The notes beneath the pieces were generated by a model, which ran no database searches, was not told the origin of the DNA, and was given only the letters and a program-made list of their open reading frames with translations. A program made the translations under genes and the position numbers. 64,000 nt of DNA from Anniella stebbinsi (taxonomy: Eukaryota; Chordata; Lepidosauria; Squamata; Anniellidae): the NCBI GenBank assembly GCA_029215795.1, contig JARDYH010000003.1, positions 92,288,609 through 92,352,608 on the forward strand, in the 5' to 3' direction. The stretch's first letter is position 1. Each line of letters starts with the position of its first letter. Positions 1 to 12,728 of the stretch are shown one piece after another.

Positions 1-365
1 AAAGATGCCCTGGAATGCTGACAGAGAGAAAGGAATCCTAGGGAATCACCACTCCCCAGAAAGCACAATCACATCCCAGAAGTTGGATTGACTGGGCCAA
101 AGGGTGGAGGATGTGATGCTCAGGGAGGTCAGTAGAATGGCCTGCAGTTATAAAGAGGGTGCCTATCCATTGTTTGGGGATATAAACAAGAAAATCTGTA
201 TGGGTCTCACTTTAATCCAGAAAGAACTTGTGTTCTAGCTATCAACACTTTCAGGAATGCTGAAACAAGCTGATGTACCCACTCGCTACTGCCCGTTCTA
301 CTGGTGTGTAAACCTTCTAAAGTATGCTTTGGAGCTGTCAGTGTTTATGGCAGGCTAGACAGCAG

Positions 366-413
<48 letters not shown>

Positions 414-425
414 CCCCCCCCCCCC
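366..425. repeat. (CT)n microsatellite followed by a C tract
   Basis: About 22 CT dinucleotides run directly into a homopolymer of about 16 C. The flanks from 1 to about 2000 look otherwise unique and show no gene; AT-rich DNA dominates 1490-1920. Confidence 0.95.
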
Positions 426-2004
426 AACTCCCCAGGTCTGTTTGATTCAACAAATAATGAATGCTAGAAACATAAATGCTAGTTGCTGACTAGAACTCAC
501 TGGGAGAATATGAGGTAATGGAAATGCTCTTGTGCGGGGTCAAATAATGAGATAACTATCTCAAGGCTTTTCTGCAACTAATAACTCAAGATGTTTCTTT
601 AATGGTGTTTGGTGGCTGGTGGCTACTTGCTATTGCATATGTCCCATCTGCTTGGGTGGTAAGTGGGAGAAAACAGAATGTAGCTAGAAAAGGAGAAAAG
701 TCTTTGGAGTTTTTGCAATGGACGGGCAGAAGCAGCCTGGGAAAGCTGAAAGGGACGTATGCTGTAGGGGTGAATTGGATTTGCTTTACAGATTATCACC
801 ATCTGTGTGTTTGCCGGCTCTCTCATGTTCATTGTTTGTTTTGTAAACAAATAAACTGGAATAATGCCATGGATCTTTAATGGTCTCTTCTCACGAGGGA
901 ACCAACCCTTGTAAAATGCTGCCCCTGGAATGTCTTACCACTCTGAACTGTGGGAGTGTAAAACAATACAATTGCATCTGGAATGTTCCAAGAATATGGG
1001 TCTTGGAGACTGGAATGGATGTGTGTGCTTTTAGAATTCTATAGCTCTTGGCAGTTCAAAACCAGAAGAAAAAGTGCAATTTGGGGGGAACGGGAGGAGA
1101 AGAGGGAAACACTGCAAATACAAAATGTGAAATTGTGGACAAACTTTTTAATATACCTTGATTAAACTTGGGTAGGAGTACCAAAAGCCAGAAAAAATAC
1201 TCCACAGGGCTACATTTTGGCAGTTAGCTATCTTAAGAGCTGCCAGTTAGCCACCCCAGATCTAACTGTATAAACTCGCCTATCCCCCCCAAAAAAGGTT
1301 GCCAACTTTTTACTGCCCCATTATGACCAACCTGATTCAAACAATGTTTTAATTAAAGGTAAAGTGATAGGGAAAGCTCACCAGATTACCTTCTATGAGC
1401 CTGACTTCTGCTAAAGGCATAGAAACCAGGTGTGGGTGTGGATGCGTGTGGATGGGCGGGTGTTGTACCTGTGTCTTTAACACAATTTGTCACTTATATG
1501 TCAATTAGGTGAGCTTTCCCCATTATTTTATCTCTAATGCTTAAAAAACCCAGCTCCACAAATTTCTGAATGGTTAACAAAAAGATTTGGGAAATAATAT
1601 TGTCATTGAAACAACCATATTTTTGAAGAGGTGAAAATAGGGCACAAATGAACAAGATTATAGAAATATTGTCTCTAGTCACAATCACTGGAATGATGTA
1701 TTTCATGTCTGCCCATATGTTTTTTGGTAACCATGATTTAATAGTTCTATCATATTTTGGAAATAGTAACTTAAACTTGATTATTCCTATTCTTATTTTT
1801 CTTATATATCTCTATACCGTAAAACTATTTAATGACATTCCAGTACTTTAATCCTAACTTGTATTATTTTGTAAATGTTACTGACCTTCTTTTAAAGTAT
1901 AATGTGATATACATTAAAAAGGCACAGGAACAGGGCTAGATTGTGTGTGTGTGTTTTTAAGTGACAAACATAATTGAAAGGGCTCAGGGAGGGTGGCAAT
2001 AGTT

Positions 2005-2280
2005 TAGCCTTTCCCAACCTGTTGCCCTTCAGATATGTTGTGTACTACAGATTAGGGCTGTGACCGGATCCGGATCCCGAATCTGGAGCAGATTGGGCTG
2101 ATTCGGACCTCCGGATCCTGGATCTGAGTCAGATCGGATCAGGTCCGATCTGGGTCGGATCGGGCCCGATCTGGACCTGACAGATCGGGATCCAGATCAG
2201 ATTGGGGGGTCTGTTCACAGCCCTACTACAGATCTCATCATTTTTAGCCAGCATACTGATGGGTTGGGGAAGGCTGGGTT
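2005..2280. mobile_element. Degenerate palindromic MITE, split by a younger insertion
   Basis: The left part reads CTTTCCCAACCTGTTGCCC and the right part ends GGTTGGGGAAGGCTGG, which are approximate reverse complements. This belongs to a recurrent short palindromic repeat (CAACCTGGTGCCCTCCAGATG-type ends) seen also near 22170, 31461 and 52570. The copy is interrupted by the 173-bp element at 2053-2225. Confidence 0.55.
2053..2225. mobile_element. 173-bp GGATCC/GATCTGG-rich MITE with 8-bp target-site duplication
   Basis: The terminal inverted repeats are TAGGGCTGTG and CACAGCCCTA. The element is flanked by a perfect 8-bp duplication CTACAGAT (2045-2052 and 2226-2233). The interior is a run of degenerate GATCC, GATCTGG and GATCGG motifs. 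An 8-bp duplication and a YARNG-like terminus fit the hAT superfamily. It has no coding capacity, so it is non-autonomous. The same termini bound the larger element at 14447-15683. Confidence 0.85.
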
Positions 2281-2907
2281 AAATTGTTAAAGTTAAGGAG
2301 GTCCCAGCCTGGTCACTGCAGGGATAAGCAACACCTTGGGAGAGACTACATTCGTTACCCTGAAGGAGGAGTGGGGTGGGAGGGATAGAAGTGTGTGTGA
2401 TAAATGAATTGAAGTTCTAGATACTTTATAATATAGCAAGTGAATTATGTCAGAACTATAGCCAGCTACTCTGATTATTGTGAGATAGATGAGAGGGTCA
2501 GTTTTGTTGACTGAGAAAGCTTTTATACATTTCCCCATACAATTTTGCATGGTTCTCATTAATTGTCCTGTGCCCATTATAAATCATGCCATCTGTAGTT
2601 TGAGATGGTTCATTTAGAAAGGCTTCTTACTTAGTTAAGGTACATTTATGGGGGTGAAGTGGCACATCATCTCCCTCACTACTTGTTTGATAGACCCATC
2701 TGTAAGAGCTAACTATGTATGTTTAGCTTATGTATGAGAAGATTAAGGGGAGACATGATAGGTAACTTCAAGTATCTGAAAGGCTGTCCTATAGAAGATG
2801 GACCAGACTTGTCTTCTGCTGCTCCAGGGGGCATGACGGGAAGCAATGGATGGGAATTGCAGGGCAGCAGATTTTGGCTAAACCTAAGGAGAAACTTCCT
2901 AATGGCA

Positions 2908-3045
2908 CGATGGGGTGGGCAACTTGTGGCCTTCCTGATGTTTTGGTCTAGAATTCCCATCAGCCCTAGGCAGCATAGACATTGGCGAGGGCTAATGGGC
3001 TGTAGACCAAAACATCTGGAGGGCCACAAGTTGCCCATCCATGTG
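2908..3045. mobile_element. Palindromic MITE (GTGGGCAACTTGTGGCC family)
   Basis: GGTGGGCAACTTGTGGCC near 2911 and GGCCACAAGTTGCCCATCC near 3022-3040 are inverted repeats around a GC-rich centre. A partial copy in the same orientation lies at about 3606-3715. There is no coding capacity. Confidence 0.65.
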
Positions 3046-3339
3046 GTAAGAGCTTTTCAATAGCAGAACAGATTGCTTTGAGTGATGCTGGGCTCTTTCC
3101 CTGGAGGTATTTGAGCAGTTGTCTCTTATGGGTGTTGTAGTTGCATCCTGCACTGAGCAAAGGATTGATGACCTTCAAGTTAACTTCAAGTTGTATAATT
3201 CTTTGATTCCAAATTAGCTCAGCTTTCAGCTGGAGAGGATTCCTGGATAACTCAATAAAAATGGAGCACTTATTAGGTGATATAATAATAGAACTGTATG
3301 AGTGGCTTCTTTTTTATTTGCTGTGACAAAATTTGAGAT

Positions 3340-3510
3340 ACATGCAGCCTTATCCTGTGGACACTTAATCAGGAGTCTCTGTCACTGAGCTCAGTGAGAC
3401 TTGCTCTCAAGTGAATGTGTATTTCATAAGCGCACTTACCAGGGACTCAGTCCCATTGAACTCAGTGGGGCTCACATCTGAGACTTGCTTAGGATTGTGC
3501 TTCATGGTAC
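3340..3510. repeat. Short interspersed repeat with TTACTTCTGAGTAG / CCCATTGAACTCAGTGG motifs
   Basis: This stretch contains the recurrent blocks CAGCCTTATCC, CCCATTGAACTCAGTGGGG and TTAGGATTGTGCTT. Related copies are seen at about 5160-5225, 23330-23412, 23560-23636, 38325-38450 and 51155-51240. The family looks like an old, partly palindromic non-autonomous DNA element; I cannot name it with certainty. Confidence 0.5.
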
Positions 3511-3715
3511 TTCAATAGTGACATAGTTGATTGCCAGAAAGATGAAAAATTGTGCTGGATATTTTATTGCTTTTTTTGTTTTTGTTTTGGAGATATAATT
3601 TATAATTGGGGTGGGCAACTTGTGGTCCTCCAGATTTTGTTGGACTATCATACTTCACACCATTGGCTGCGTGGACTAGGAAATTGCAATTCACGAATGT
3701 CTGGAGCCCCACAAG

Positions 3716-3903
3716 TAGGTCACAGCTCAGTGTAATAGAGCACATGCTTTGCATGCAGAAGGTCCCAGGTTCAATCCCTGCTTTCTCCAGGTAAGGCAAG
3801 GAAAAAATCCTACCTGAAACCCTTGAGAGCCGCTACCAGCCATTGTCAACAATACTGGGCTAGATGGACTCAGTATAAGGCAACTTCCTATGTTTCTATG
3901 CAC
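3716..3903 (+). mobile_element. tRNA-derived SINE
   Basis: The 5' part resembles a tRNA gene, with an A-box-like CAGCTCAGTGTAATAGAGCA (about 3722-3741), an anticodon-arm-like GCTTTGCATGCAGAAGG, and the B box GGTTCAATCCC at 3768-3778. The tRNA-unrelated body ends with the GGACTCAGTATAAGGCAACTTCCTATG block that is typical of a common squamate SINE. The indel in the A box and the absence of a tRNA acceptor stem argue against a functional tRNA. It abuts a partial MITE on its left. Confidence 0.8.
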
Positions 3904-4275
3904 ACCTCACATTTATGTGATGTGTTATGACTTATAGTTTTGACAATAGATACAAAGGATTAAACAAAACTACTGCTTACACCCATGTCTAAGGAAGAAG
4001 CGTTTTATCTAATCACCACTCCCTAGTCTCGTTCTCTTCCTCAATTCAGTCACGCTCTTGCTCAGTTGATGATTCATTCAATCCAAAGGCTTCCAGGGAA
4101 GCAACTGCTAGATTGCAAACTTCTGTTGTGTCACTAGAAAGGTGTGAATTGAGAAGGGCAAAGCCTAATCATTAAAAGAAAATCCCATACAGGTTGTCAC
4201 AAGCATAAATAGGCATAGGGAACTATTGTCAGAATGTTTAGTTAACGTGAGATATTGATAGAAATTTCAGTTCAT

Positions 4276-4351
4276 GTTTTTGTGAATCGCCCAGAGAGCT
4301 TCAGCTATTGACCGGTATAGAAATGTAATAAAGAAAGAAAGAAAGAAAGGC
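4276..4351 (+). mobile_element. L2-type LINE 3' tail
   Basis: Only the terminal 3' UTR is present. It carries the signature CGCCCAGAGAGCTTCAGCTA, then GGTATAGAAATGTAATAAAG, and ends in an (AAAG)n tail. The same 3' end closes the LINE copies at 42.0 and 61.9 kb and, inverted, those at 5.2 and 59.2 kb. Confidence 0.75.
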
Positions 4352-5219
4352 TTGGATGAGATTTATGCAAATAGCAAAAATATAGCAATCATTTTAACCA
4401 GTTGGTCCAACCACAGGCTAATTTGTACATCTGAGAGTCTCACACTCCGACAGGAGTTCATGTAAGAATTTCTTCCAGGTGAACTAGAAAAGCTGATCCT
4501 TTATTGTCAGGCGGCCCATGTGCTAGGAATGCCTGGGTGGGCAAGCAGGCAGGCAGGATTTAGTAGGAGGTAATTTTTTTAGGTCTTATGAGCAAGGCTG
4601 CTCTGGGAACGCTGCAGCATGCCTGTGGGCCATATCATATAAAGCTGTGATGGGCAACATCTTGGGGAAGTGTGATGCAAATCAACTCCAAAGCATGGGG
4701 GTGCACCTTTGTAGTGCCCCTATTGGCATATATATGCAACCCTCTGGCTTTGATGTAGTTTTTACCTTGGGTCTACTGGGCCAGGGAGAAGGCATCCAAA
4801 CAGCACAGGAGAGGCCAATTGGAGTGGACTATGCCACAACCAAGGCAGCAGGTCACCATGCTCTAGCCACAAACGCTCAACGTCTGTCCCAGGCAACTGA
4901 CATAAGATGTTCAGAAACATTTACTAGCATTGTGAGCGTGCTGAATTGTTGAGCCATGACAAGAAGCAATTTAGGTGCAAGATATCATTGAGTGTACTTG
5001 TGTCTACCTGTCTGGGCATACGTGTATATTTGAACGTTTGAATGGGTGAGGCCTCACAATGTAGTTCAGCATGGTAGCTAAAATATAAATAGATTGCAAA
5101 ATTTAGTGTTTGGGGCACAACTTCATCCATGCACTTCAGAGAAATTACAGCAGCACCATGCACACTTACTTGTGAGTAAGCCCCATTGACTCAGTGGAAA
5201 AAAATTCCAAGTAAACATG

Positions 5220-6395
5220 CATATTTATTTATTTCATTTCATGTCTATACTGCCCAATAGCCAAAGCTCTCTGGGCAATTCACAAAAAGTAAAACTGCAA
5301 GGCACAGCATAAAATATAAAATATGGAAACTTAAATCCACAATATAAAAGTACAACCTGAATAAAACCTAGCAGCAATGCATAGATTTAAAATACAGATT
5401 TAAAACAACGGAGCTAAAAGACTATGCTAAAATACCGGGAAAATAAAAAAAAGATCTTTACCTGGCGCTGAAAGGAGTAAAATGTAGGTGCCAGGCAAAC
5501 CTCTCTAGGGAGCTCATTCCAGAGCCAGGGTGCCACAGCAGAAAAGGCCCTCTTCCTGGTAGCCACCCGCCTCACTTCCTTTGGCAGGGGCTCACAGAGA
5601 AGGACCCCTGAAGGTGATCTTTGGGTCCGTGCAGGTACATATGAGAGGGGGCATTCCTTCAGATAACCTGGACCCAACCTGTTTAGGGCTTTGAATGTTA
5701 TACCAGCATTTTGCATTGGGCCTGGACAGGGATTGGCAGCAGTCCAGTAGAAAAGTACTAGCTTAATGTTGATTCTTTGGCCATTTCCCATCAACAATCT
5801 TGCTGCCCTGTTTTGGACCAGCTGATGTTTCCAGACCATTTTCAAAAGCAGCCCCACATATAATGCATTGCTAGGCTGACCATCTAAAAAGGAGGACAGG
5901 GCTCCTGTAACTTTAACAGTTGTAGAGAAAAGGGAATTTCAGCCAGTGTCATTTGTATGCAATTAGTTTCTGGTGAAATTCCCTCTTCATCACAACAGTT
6001 AAAGTTGCAGGCACTATACTAGAGTGACCAGATACAAAAGAAGGCAGGGCCCCTGCAACTTTAACAGTTGTGATGAAGAGGGAATTTCACCAGGAACAAA
6101 TTGCCTACAAATGACACTGGCTGAAATTCCCTTTTCTCTACAACAGTTAAAGTTACAGGAGCCCTGTCCTCCTTTTCATATGGTCAGCCTATGCATTGCA
6201 GTAATCCAGATGAGAGGTTATCAGAGCTAGGCTATATCTGGTATATTAGCCTAAGCTGATGAAAGGTGCTCCGTGCCACCGAGTCCACCTGTGCCTCAAG
6301 TGACAGTTCTTGGTCAAAGAGCAAACTACGAACCTGGTCCTTAGGGGGAGTCCAGCCCCCTCAAGGACAGGTTGAACATCACCTATAGGAATACA
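5220..6395 (-). mobile_element. 5'-truncated L2-type LINE, interrupted by a MITE
   Basis: On the minus strand the C-terminal part of the LINE reverse-transcriptase ORF is recognisable from about 6395 down to 5414. It includes QLVQNRAARLL and, near the end, KRAFSAVAPWLWNELPREVC, the usual L2-clade C-terminus. It is followed by the 3' UTR with the inverse of CCAGAGAGCTTTGGCTATT. The family normally encodes an endonuclease plus reverse transcriptase; only the last part remains. The fold-back MITE at 5872-6191 splits the copy. Confidence 0.8.
5872..6191. mobile_element. Fold-back MITE, copy A (8-bp TSD)
   Basis: The 320-bp element starts TAGGCTGACC and ends GGTCAGCCTA. The two halves are long inverted repeats of about 145 bp around a short asymmetric centre containing ACTATACTAGAGTGACC. 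It is flanked by perfect 8-bp duplications TGCATTGC (5864-5871 and 6192-6199). It has no coding capacity. It sits inside the L2 copy, so it is younger than that LINE. Confidence 0.9.
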
Positions 6396-6507
6396 TAATA
6401 AGGATAGAACTCTTTACATATGCACTAAAGAGATGGGGGTGGGTGGGATGATTTCAGAGTGATTCTAAACCATTTCCCCTCCATTGCTTTCTCCCCTGCA
6501 ACTGGCT

Positions 6508-6513
6508 TATTTC

Positions 6514-6557
<44 letters not shown>

Positions 6558-7545
6558 TACCTCCCCCCCAATACTGGGACTCAAGGCAGCTTATAAATTA
6601 AAACATGTACAGTTAAAAACAGATGGGGATATAAAAACAATAACAATATAATTAAACATAGTACAATTTTAAATTATTTAAAACTTTTATAAACATTTTA
6701 AATACTATTTTTTTTAAAAAAAAATCCAAGATATACACAACACATCCACAGAGGTCCAAACTACTCCCGAAAGGCCTGCTGAAACAGAAAAGTTTTAGCC
6801 TGCCTCCAAAAACACACCAAGGAGGGGGCCAGTCTAGCTTCCCTGGGAAGGGAGTTCCAGAGCCCCGGAGCAGCCACTGAGAAGGCCCTCTCCTGTGTTC
6901 CCACCAGGCATGCCTGTGATGGTGGTGGGACAGAGAGAAGGGCCTCCCCTGAAGACCTCAGGGGACAGGCAGGCTCATAGGGGAGAATACGGTCTTTCAG
7001 GTAACTTGGACCCGAACCGTAGTGCTTTGTAGGTCATAACCAGCACTTTGAATTGTGCCTGGAAACAGACTGGAAGCCAGTGGAGCTGTTTTAACAGGGG
7101 AGTTGTATGTATCCAGCCCCTGTCAACAATCTGGCTGCAGCTCTTTGAACCAGCTGAAGTTTCCGAACACTCTTCAAAGGTAAACAGGATGTAACTAAGG
7201 TATGTGTCACCATGGCCAAGTCCGACATCTCAAGGAATGGGCGCAGCTGGCACACAAGCTTTAACTGTGCAAATGCACTCCTGGGCACCGCTGAAACCTG
7301 TGCATCCAAGCTCAAGGCAGAATCCAGAAGTACACCCAAGCTGCAAACCTGTGTCTTCAGGGGGAGTGTAACCCCATCCAGCTCAAGCTGAATTCCTATT
7401 CTCTGATTTGCCTTTCGACTGACTAGGAGCACCTCTGACTTATCTTGATTAAGCTTCAGTTTGTTTGCCCTCATCCAGTCCATTACTGCCAACAGATACT
7501 GGGTTAAGACCAAAACAGCTTTCTTGGACTCAGGTGGAAAAGAGA
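6508..7545 (-). mobile_element. 5'-truncated L2-type LINE with (AAT)n tail
   Basis: The minus-strand frame at 7091-7513 encodes AVMDWMRANKLKLNQDKSEV and then LELDGVTLPLKTQVCSLGVL, a post-palm region of L2-clade reverse transcriptase, and ends with KLQLVQRAAARLLTGAG. Further 3' the frame decays but RAFSVAAPGLWNSLPR-like coding is visible at about 6830-6900. The 3' end lies next to a (TTA)n tract at 6512-6555, which is the LINE tail. It differs from the neighbour at 5.2 kb in its 3' UTR and tail. Confidence 0.8.
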
Positions 7546-8493
<948 letters not shown>

Positions 8494-8499
8494 TAAGTA

Positions 8500-10267
8500 C
8501 GAAGCATGTTATTTCACAATGTTGGTTTGAGTAGGACAATTGGGATTGTCCTCTGGGCCCTGTTATGGAGATCAAGATGGTGAGGAGGATCAGACCCCAC
8601 TGCAAGAGCATGATGGGATCCTGCTCTGATTTGCAGTTGGCTCAGAATAAGCTTAGCTATTTCTTTTCCTTGGAAAATAAATAGCCCATTTTGCTGAGCC
8701 CAGTTACAAATTGAACTGGGGTTGCAGTGATTTGCTCATAACTAGTGTAGAAGATGGACCTGCAGTTCTGTATATCCTAACACCTGTAATAAAACAAGTT
8801 ATATTATGCTACATTTTAAAAAAAATATTGCAAGCTATGGTAGTTCGTGTTTATAAATGCCACCATTGTGAATTACCAGTTCTTTCACCAAATGTATTTA
8901 GTTATTTTCTTGAATTCAAAGTTAGATCACCTTTTTGCCTATTTGACTTGAGCAGTAAATATACATTTTGGAAAGGAAATATATAATAAATTAACATATA
9001 TGTCTAATAACATAAATAACATAAGTAACCAATGTATGATACCCATGCAAAGTAATGTCTATATTGGGTGAAGCTCCATTGAGATTTTAGGGCTTTCTTT
9101 CTTTCTTTTAGTATTATGCTAAGAGCATAAGAGTCTGTTGACATTTTCAGCTTTATGACAATTTCTTGTACCTTTTCCCTCCAAAATGTGACTGTGTAGA
9201 GATGTGGAAGAGGGCAAGGTCCACCCCCCCATCTGCTAAAATTAGTTGCTGATGATAGTAGCATAGCATTACTATTTCCCCTTTTTTCTCTTTCCACAAA
9301 TTCTTCCTACAGCTAAGACCTAGACATGTAGGTGCCAAACTTGTCTGCTTCTCAACATACGTTGCTAAATTTAGATGCATAGGTATGTAGGTATCCTTCT
9401 GCCTTCATCAGATTGCTTGTTGCCCACGGTAAAGTCCATGTTCAGCTATGCTGGCAGGTTGGGTGCTGCACGAAATGCTTCACTTCTAAATAAAAACTCT
9501 TAACCCCCTGCCTGGACAACTGTACAGTAAATATAAATATTACCCGCTCTCACAAGTGATTAAATTGTATCTTGGACTGTAATGACTGACAGTGCCTTTT
9601 TTTTATTATTCTAACAGTATGTGACGGCATACAGTGCAGAATGTTGGCTGGTGTTCGCAACATACATTTCACTGAGCCTTGAGTCTCTAATTTCAGATCA
9701 GAATCTATGCTATTGTAATTTAAGTAGGTCAGTTACTTAAATGGAAAATATGAGATACTATGCCCTACAATGGAGATGGGGAGAAAATCATCGAAGCAGT
9801 CCTGTCTTGGTTTCATCTGTATCTAAAGCTGTGTCTTCAACAGCATATATCCATGGGTTGGTTGCACGTGCATCAGTCCGCACCAGCTCCTCATTATTTG
9901 TAATGTAGCTTGGGAATGTGGCTGGTAGCATGTTAGATGCATAGCCAACCTGTGTGTTCTGGATTATAAATGAGAACTAGTGCTAATGCTTTTAGAGCAT
10001 CAGTGTTTAAATGGATTTCCCCCATGAACATTGTCTCCAAGCAGCGGCATTCTATCATGGGATACATAAAGCAGGTTTAAGCTGCTGCTCCAGAAGTATC
10101 AATGCTTAAAGAATTGGGTGGTTCAGCAAATATTCTCTTTCTCTGTAGGAGATGATTTAATGCAGAGAGACTGTGGTAGGATTGTAGAATCATAGAGTTG
10201 GAAGGGACCTCAGAGATCATCTAGTCCATCCCCCTGCTTAATGCAAGGTCTGCATTCCAGTTTTACT
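8500..10267. other. Intronic stretch without recognisable features
   Basis: This is AT-rich sequence with only short low-complexity patches. A short piece at about 10188-10250 (AATCATAGAGTTGGAAGGGACC) looks like the start of a widespread amniote repeat often found near LINE ends. Confidence 0.55.
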
Positions 10268-10620
10268 GGGCCAGTTCACATGACATACCATGCTCACCAT
10301 GGGTTATTTAACCCATGATGATCCATCGTGCATGCCAGGTGCATCAAGCTGCTATTATGAATATGCAACCACCAATGGGGTTGCGTCATGCCATTGAAAT
10401 CTGGCCACTATGGGTTATTTGAGGGTTAAACAACCCTCACATAACTCTTGGTTTGTAGTAGAGTTATGCAAGGGTTGTTTAACCCTCAAATAACCCATAG
10501 TGGCTGGGTTCGGACAACATTCTACAACCCCATTGGGAGTTGCATGTTTGTAATGGCGGTTGCATGCAGCTCATTGTGGGTTAAATAACCCTAGTGAGCC
10601 TGACATGTGTGAACTGGGTC
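10268..10620. mobile_element. Palindromic MITE with internal cruciform
   Basis: The termini GGGCCAGTTCACATGACAT and the inverse of GTGTGAACTGGGTC form terminal inverted repeats, continued by a conserved GGTTATTTAACCC block in both arms. An inner palindrome with arms of about 48 bp lies at 10402-10508, built on CTATGGGTTATTTGAGGG. No coding sequence is present, and I could not find a convincing target-site duplication. Confidence 0.7.
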
Positions 10621-12409
10621 ACTGTCACTAGGTATTAGTTCCACTCTGCTCTTCACGTCTGGATCATATATGTACTTCATTGACATATATGTATTGTCAT
10701 ATACTTAGGGATATTCACCTAAAAACATTAATTATAAATTTGAAACTGCCAAGCTAGACTAACATTGTATTTGTAATTGGCATATATTTAGTTTTTACTA
10801 ATGAACTTAATTTTCCATGGTAAACTTTCTACCCCACATCGCTATGCTAAACCACTGTTTGCTGTGACATCCAAATTGGGAAAGTATGATTTAAGGCCAA
10901 CACTCCCCTAAAAAACAGGATTGCAACCAGGATCCTCATCTTTCAGGAGCACTTAAATCACAGTTTCCCAGCTTGGATGTCATAGAAAACTGTGGTTTAA
11001 CTATAGTTTAAGAAACCAGGACATGTTATCTGAAGCTGTGTAAGCAAAGAGAAGGTTATCTCTTGAGCTTTGTTCCTTTTCCAAGAAACCTTAGTTTGTT
11101 GAACTTGGAATGTGATATCTGAAACAGGCCTTTGGCTATTATTTGGCATCACACTAAACTATAGTTTAGAAGACTTAAGTCAACGTAACCTACTTCCGAA
11201 ATCAGAGAATCCCTCCTTCCCTCTCATGTACAGCAAAGAGGAGGAGCTTTTGCTTCTACTTTTAGTTAACTCTAGCTTCCTGTGTCATCCAAACTAGGAA
11301 CTATGGTTAACATTAATTATGGTTAGTTTAAATAAGCTAGCTTTAGAAACCATGACACGAAGGCGGCTTGTTTTAAATTGACCATAGTTAATTTACCTAC
11401 AGTTTATTGGTCCAGTTGGCATGACTGATACCATCCAGACCAATGAAATGTAGTTAACTAAAAGCTGAGGTGCAAGCTTCTAAACTCCTCTTCCTCCGCC
11501 ACACAGGAGGGAAAGAGGAAAGAGGGGAGTGTAGTTTATCTTGTTTTATTTGATGTGTTAAATTGGTATATAATTCTTTAGCCACGATATATTTTTGTTA
11601 TTCATTTTAACTTCAGTCGTTGTTCATTTTAAGTTCTTAGGAAACTCAGACAGCCTCTACCTTGTGTCACTTCTTTGAATCTTGTTACAACACGAATAAT
11701 TCAGTTTTATCTGTTTCTACAGATAAAGGGAAGTGAATCAGTTGAATTAAAAGGGACATTTGTGGCATAACATAATAGAGCACAGCTTCAGACTCCTTCA
11801 GTCCAACATGAAACTAGACAGGAGTAATAAATAAACCATGTTTCAGACAATAGAGATATACGTGATACTTAATATTGGAGACCTGAGAAGTGTGTATGCC
11901 GTACAGCAAATACTATATGCTGAGATAGCCAGAATGTGCATCATGTAACTTAATTCGCTACAAAAAGTGTAGATTGCTTCATTTTAAAATGAACAACTGA
12001 AAATATACATCCATAATAAATGTAATTTGTATGTTTATTTCAACTGCTATCGTGGTTCCATTTTTTATTTACTATAGATTGTAAAAAAAAATAGAGACTA
12101 TATCAAGAGGGACACCCCAAAATATTCTTATAGTTGAAGCTCAAATAAATTAGAATGCTGTTTGCATAGGGTTACACCAAAGTGAAGATGGTGAATATGA
12201 ATAATCAGGAGATTGATTATAAATATAAATAGTTGTTGGGGGGGGAGTGTTCGGGAGAAGAAAGTATGATTATGTGTGCCCAATCTCCACATTTTCATAA
12301 TTAAGTCTAGGAGGAGCACCACACACACAGCTGTATGTGTGTTGGCCCTAGGCTACAGGGCTTCTCCACATACTTTGAGCCCTGCATTTTCAGGAAAGCT
12401 TATTATAGA
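10621..12409. other. Intronic stretch, AT-rich, no gene
   Basis: Inverted fragments with TTAAACCACAGTTT-like motifs between about 10830 and 11450 suggest one or two decayed MITEs, but no ends or duplications could be defined. Nothing coding is seen. Confidence 0.5.
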
Positions 12410-12728
12410 TAGGCTGACCATATGAAAAGGAGGACAGGGCTCATGTAACTTTAACGGTTGTAGAGGAAAGAGAATTTCAGCCGGTGTTATTTGTATGCAA
12501 TTAGTTCCTGGTGAAATCCCCTCTTCATCACAGCAGTTAAAGTTGCAGGCACTATACTAGAGTGACCATATACAAAAGAAGGCAGGGCTCTGCAACTTTA
12601 ACTGTTGTGATGAAGAGGGAATATCACCAGGAACTAATTGCATACAAATGACACTGGCTGAAATTCCCTTTCCTCTACAACCGTTAAAGTTACATGAGCC
12701 CTGTCCTCCTTTTCATATGGTCAGCCTA
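12410..12728. mobile_element. Fold-back MITE, copy B (8-bp TSD)
   Basis: This copy has the same TAGGCTGACC and GGTCAGCCTA termini and the same long inverted arms as the 5872 copy, 319 bp. It is flanked by perfect 8-bp duplications ATTATAGA (12402-12409 and 12729-12736). Its central asymmetric segment has the same orientation as in the 5872 copy. Confidence 0.92.

Noticed and set aside
1648..1851. Short hydrophobic frame in AT-rich DNA
   Set aside because: The Ile/Leu/Phe-rich translation is expected from AT-rich sequence, with no supporting context.
3721..3795. Possible tRNA gene with A and B boxes
   Set aside because: The A box carries an insertion, no acceptor stem closes, and the sequence continues into a SINE body. 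It is a SINE head.
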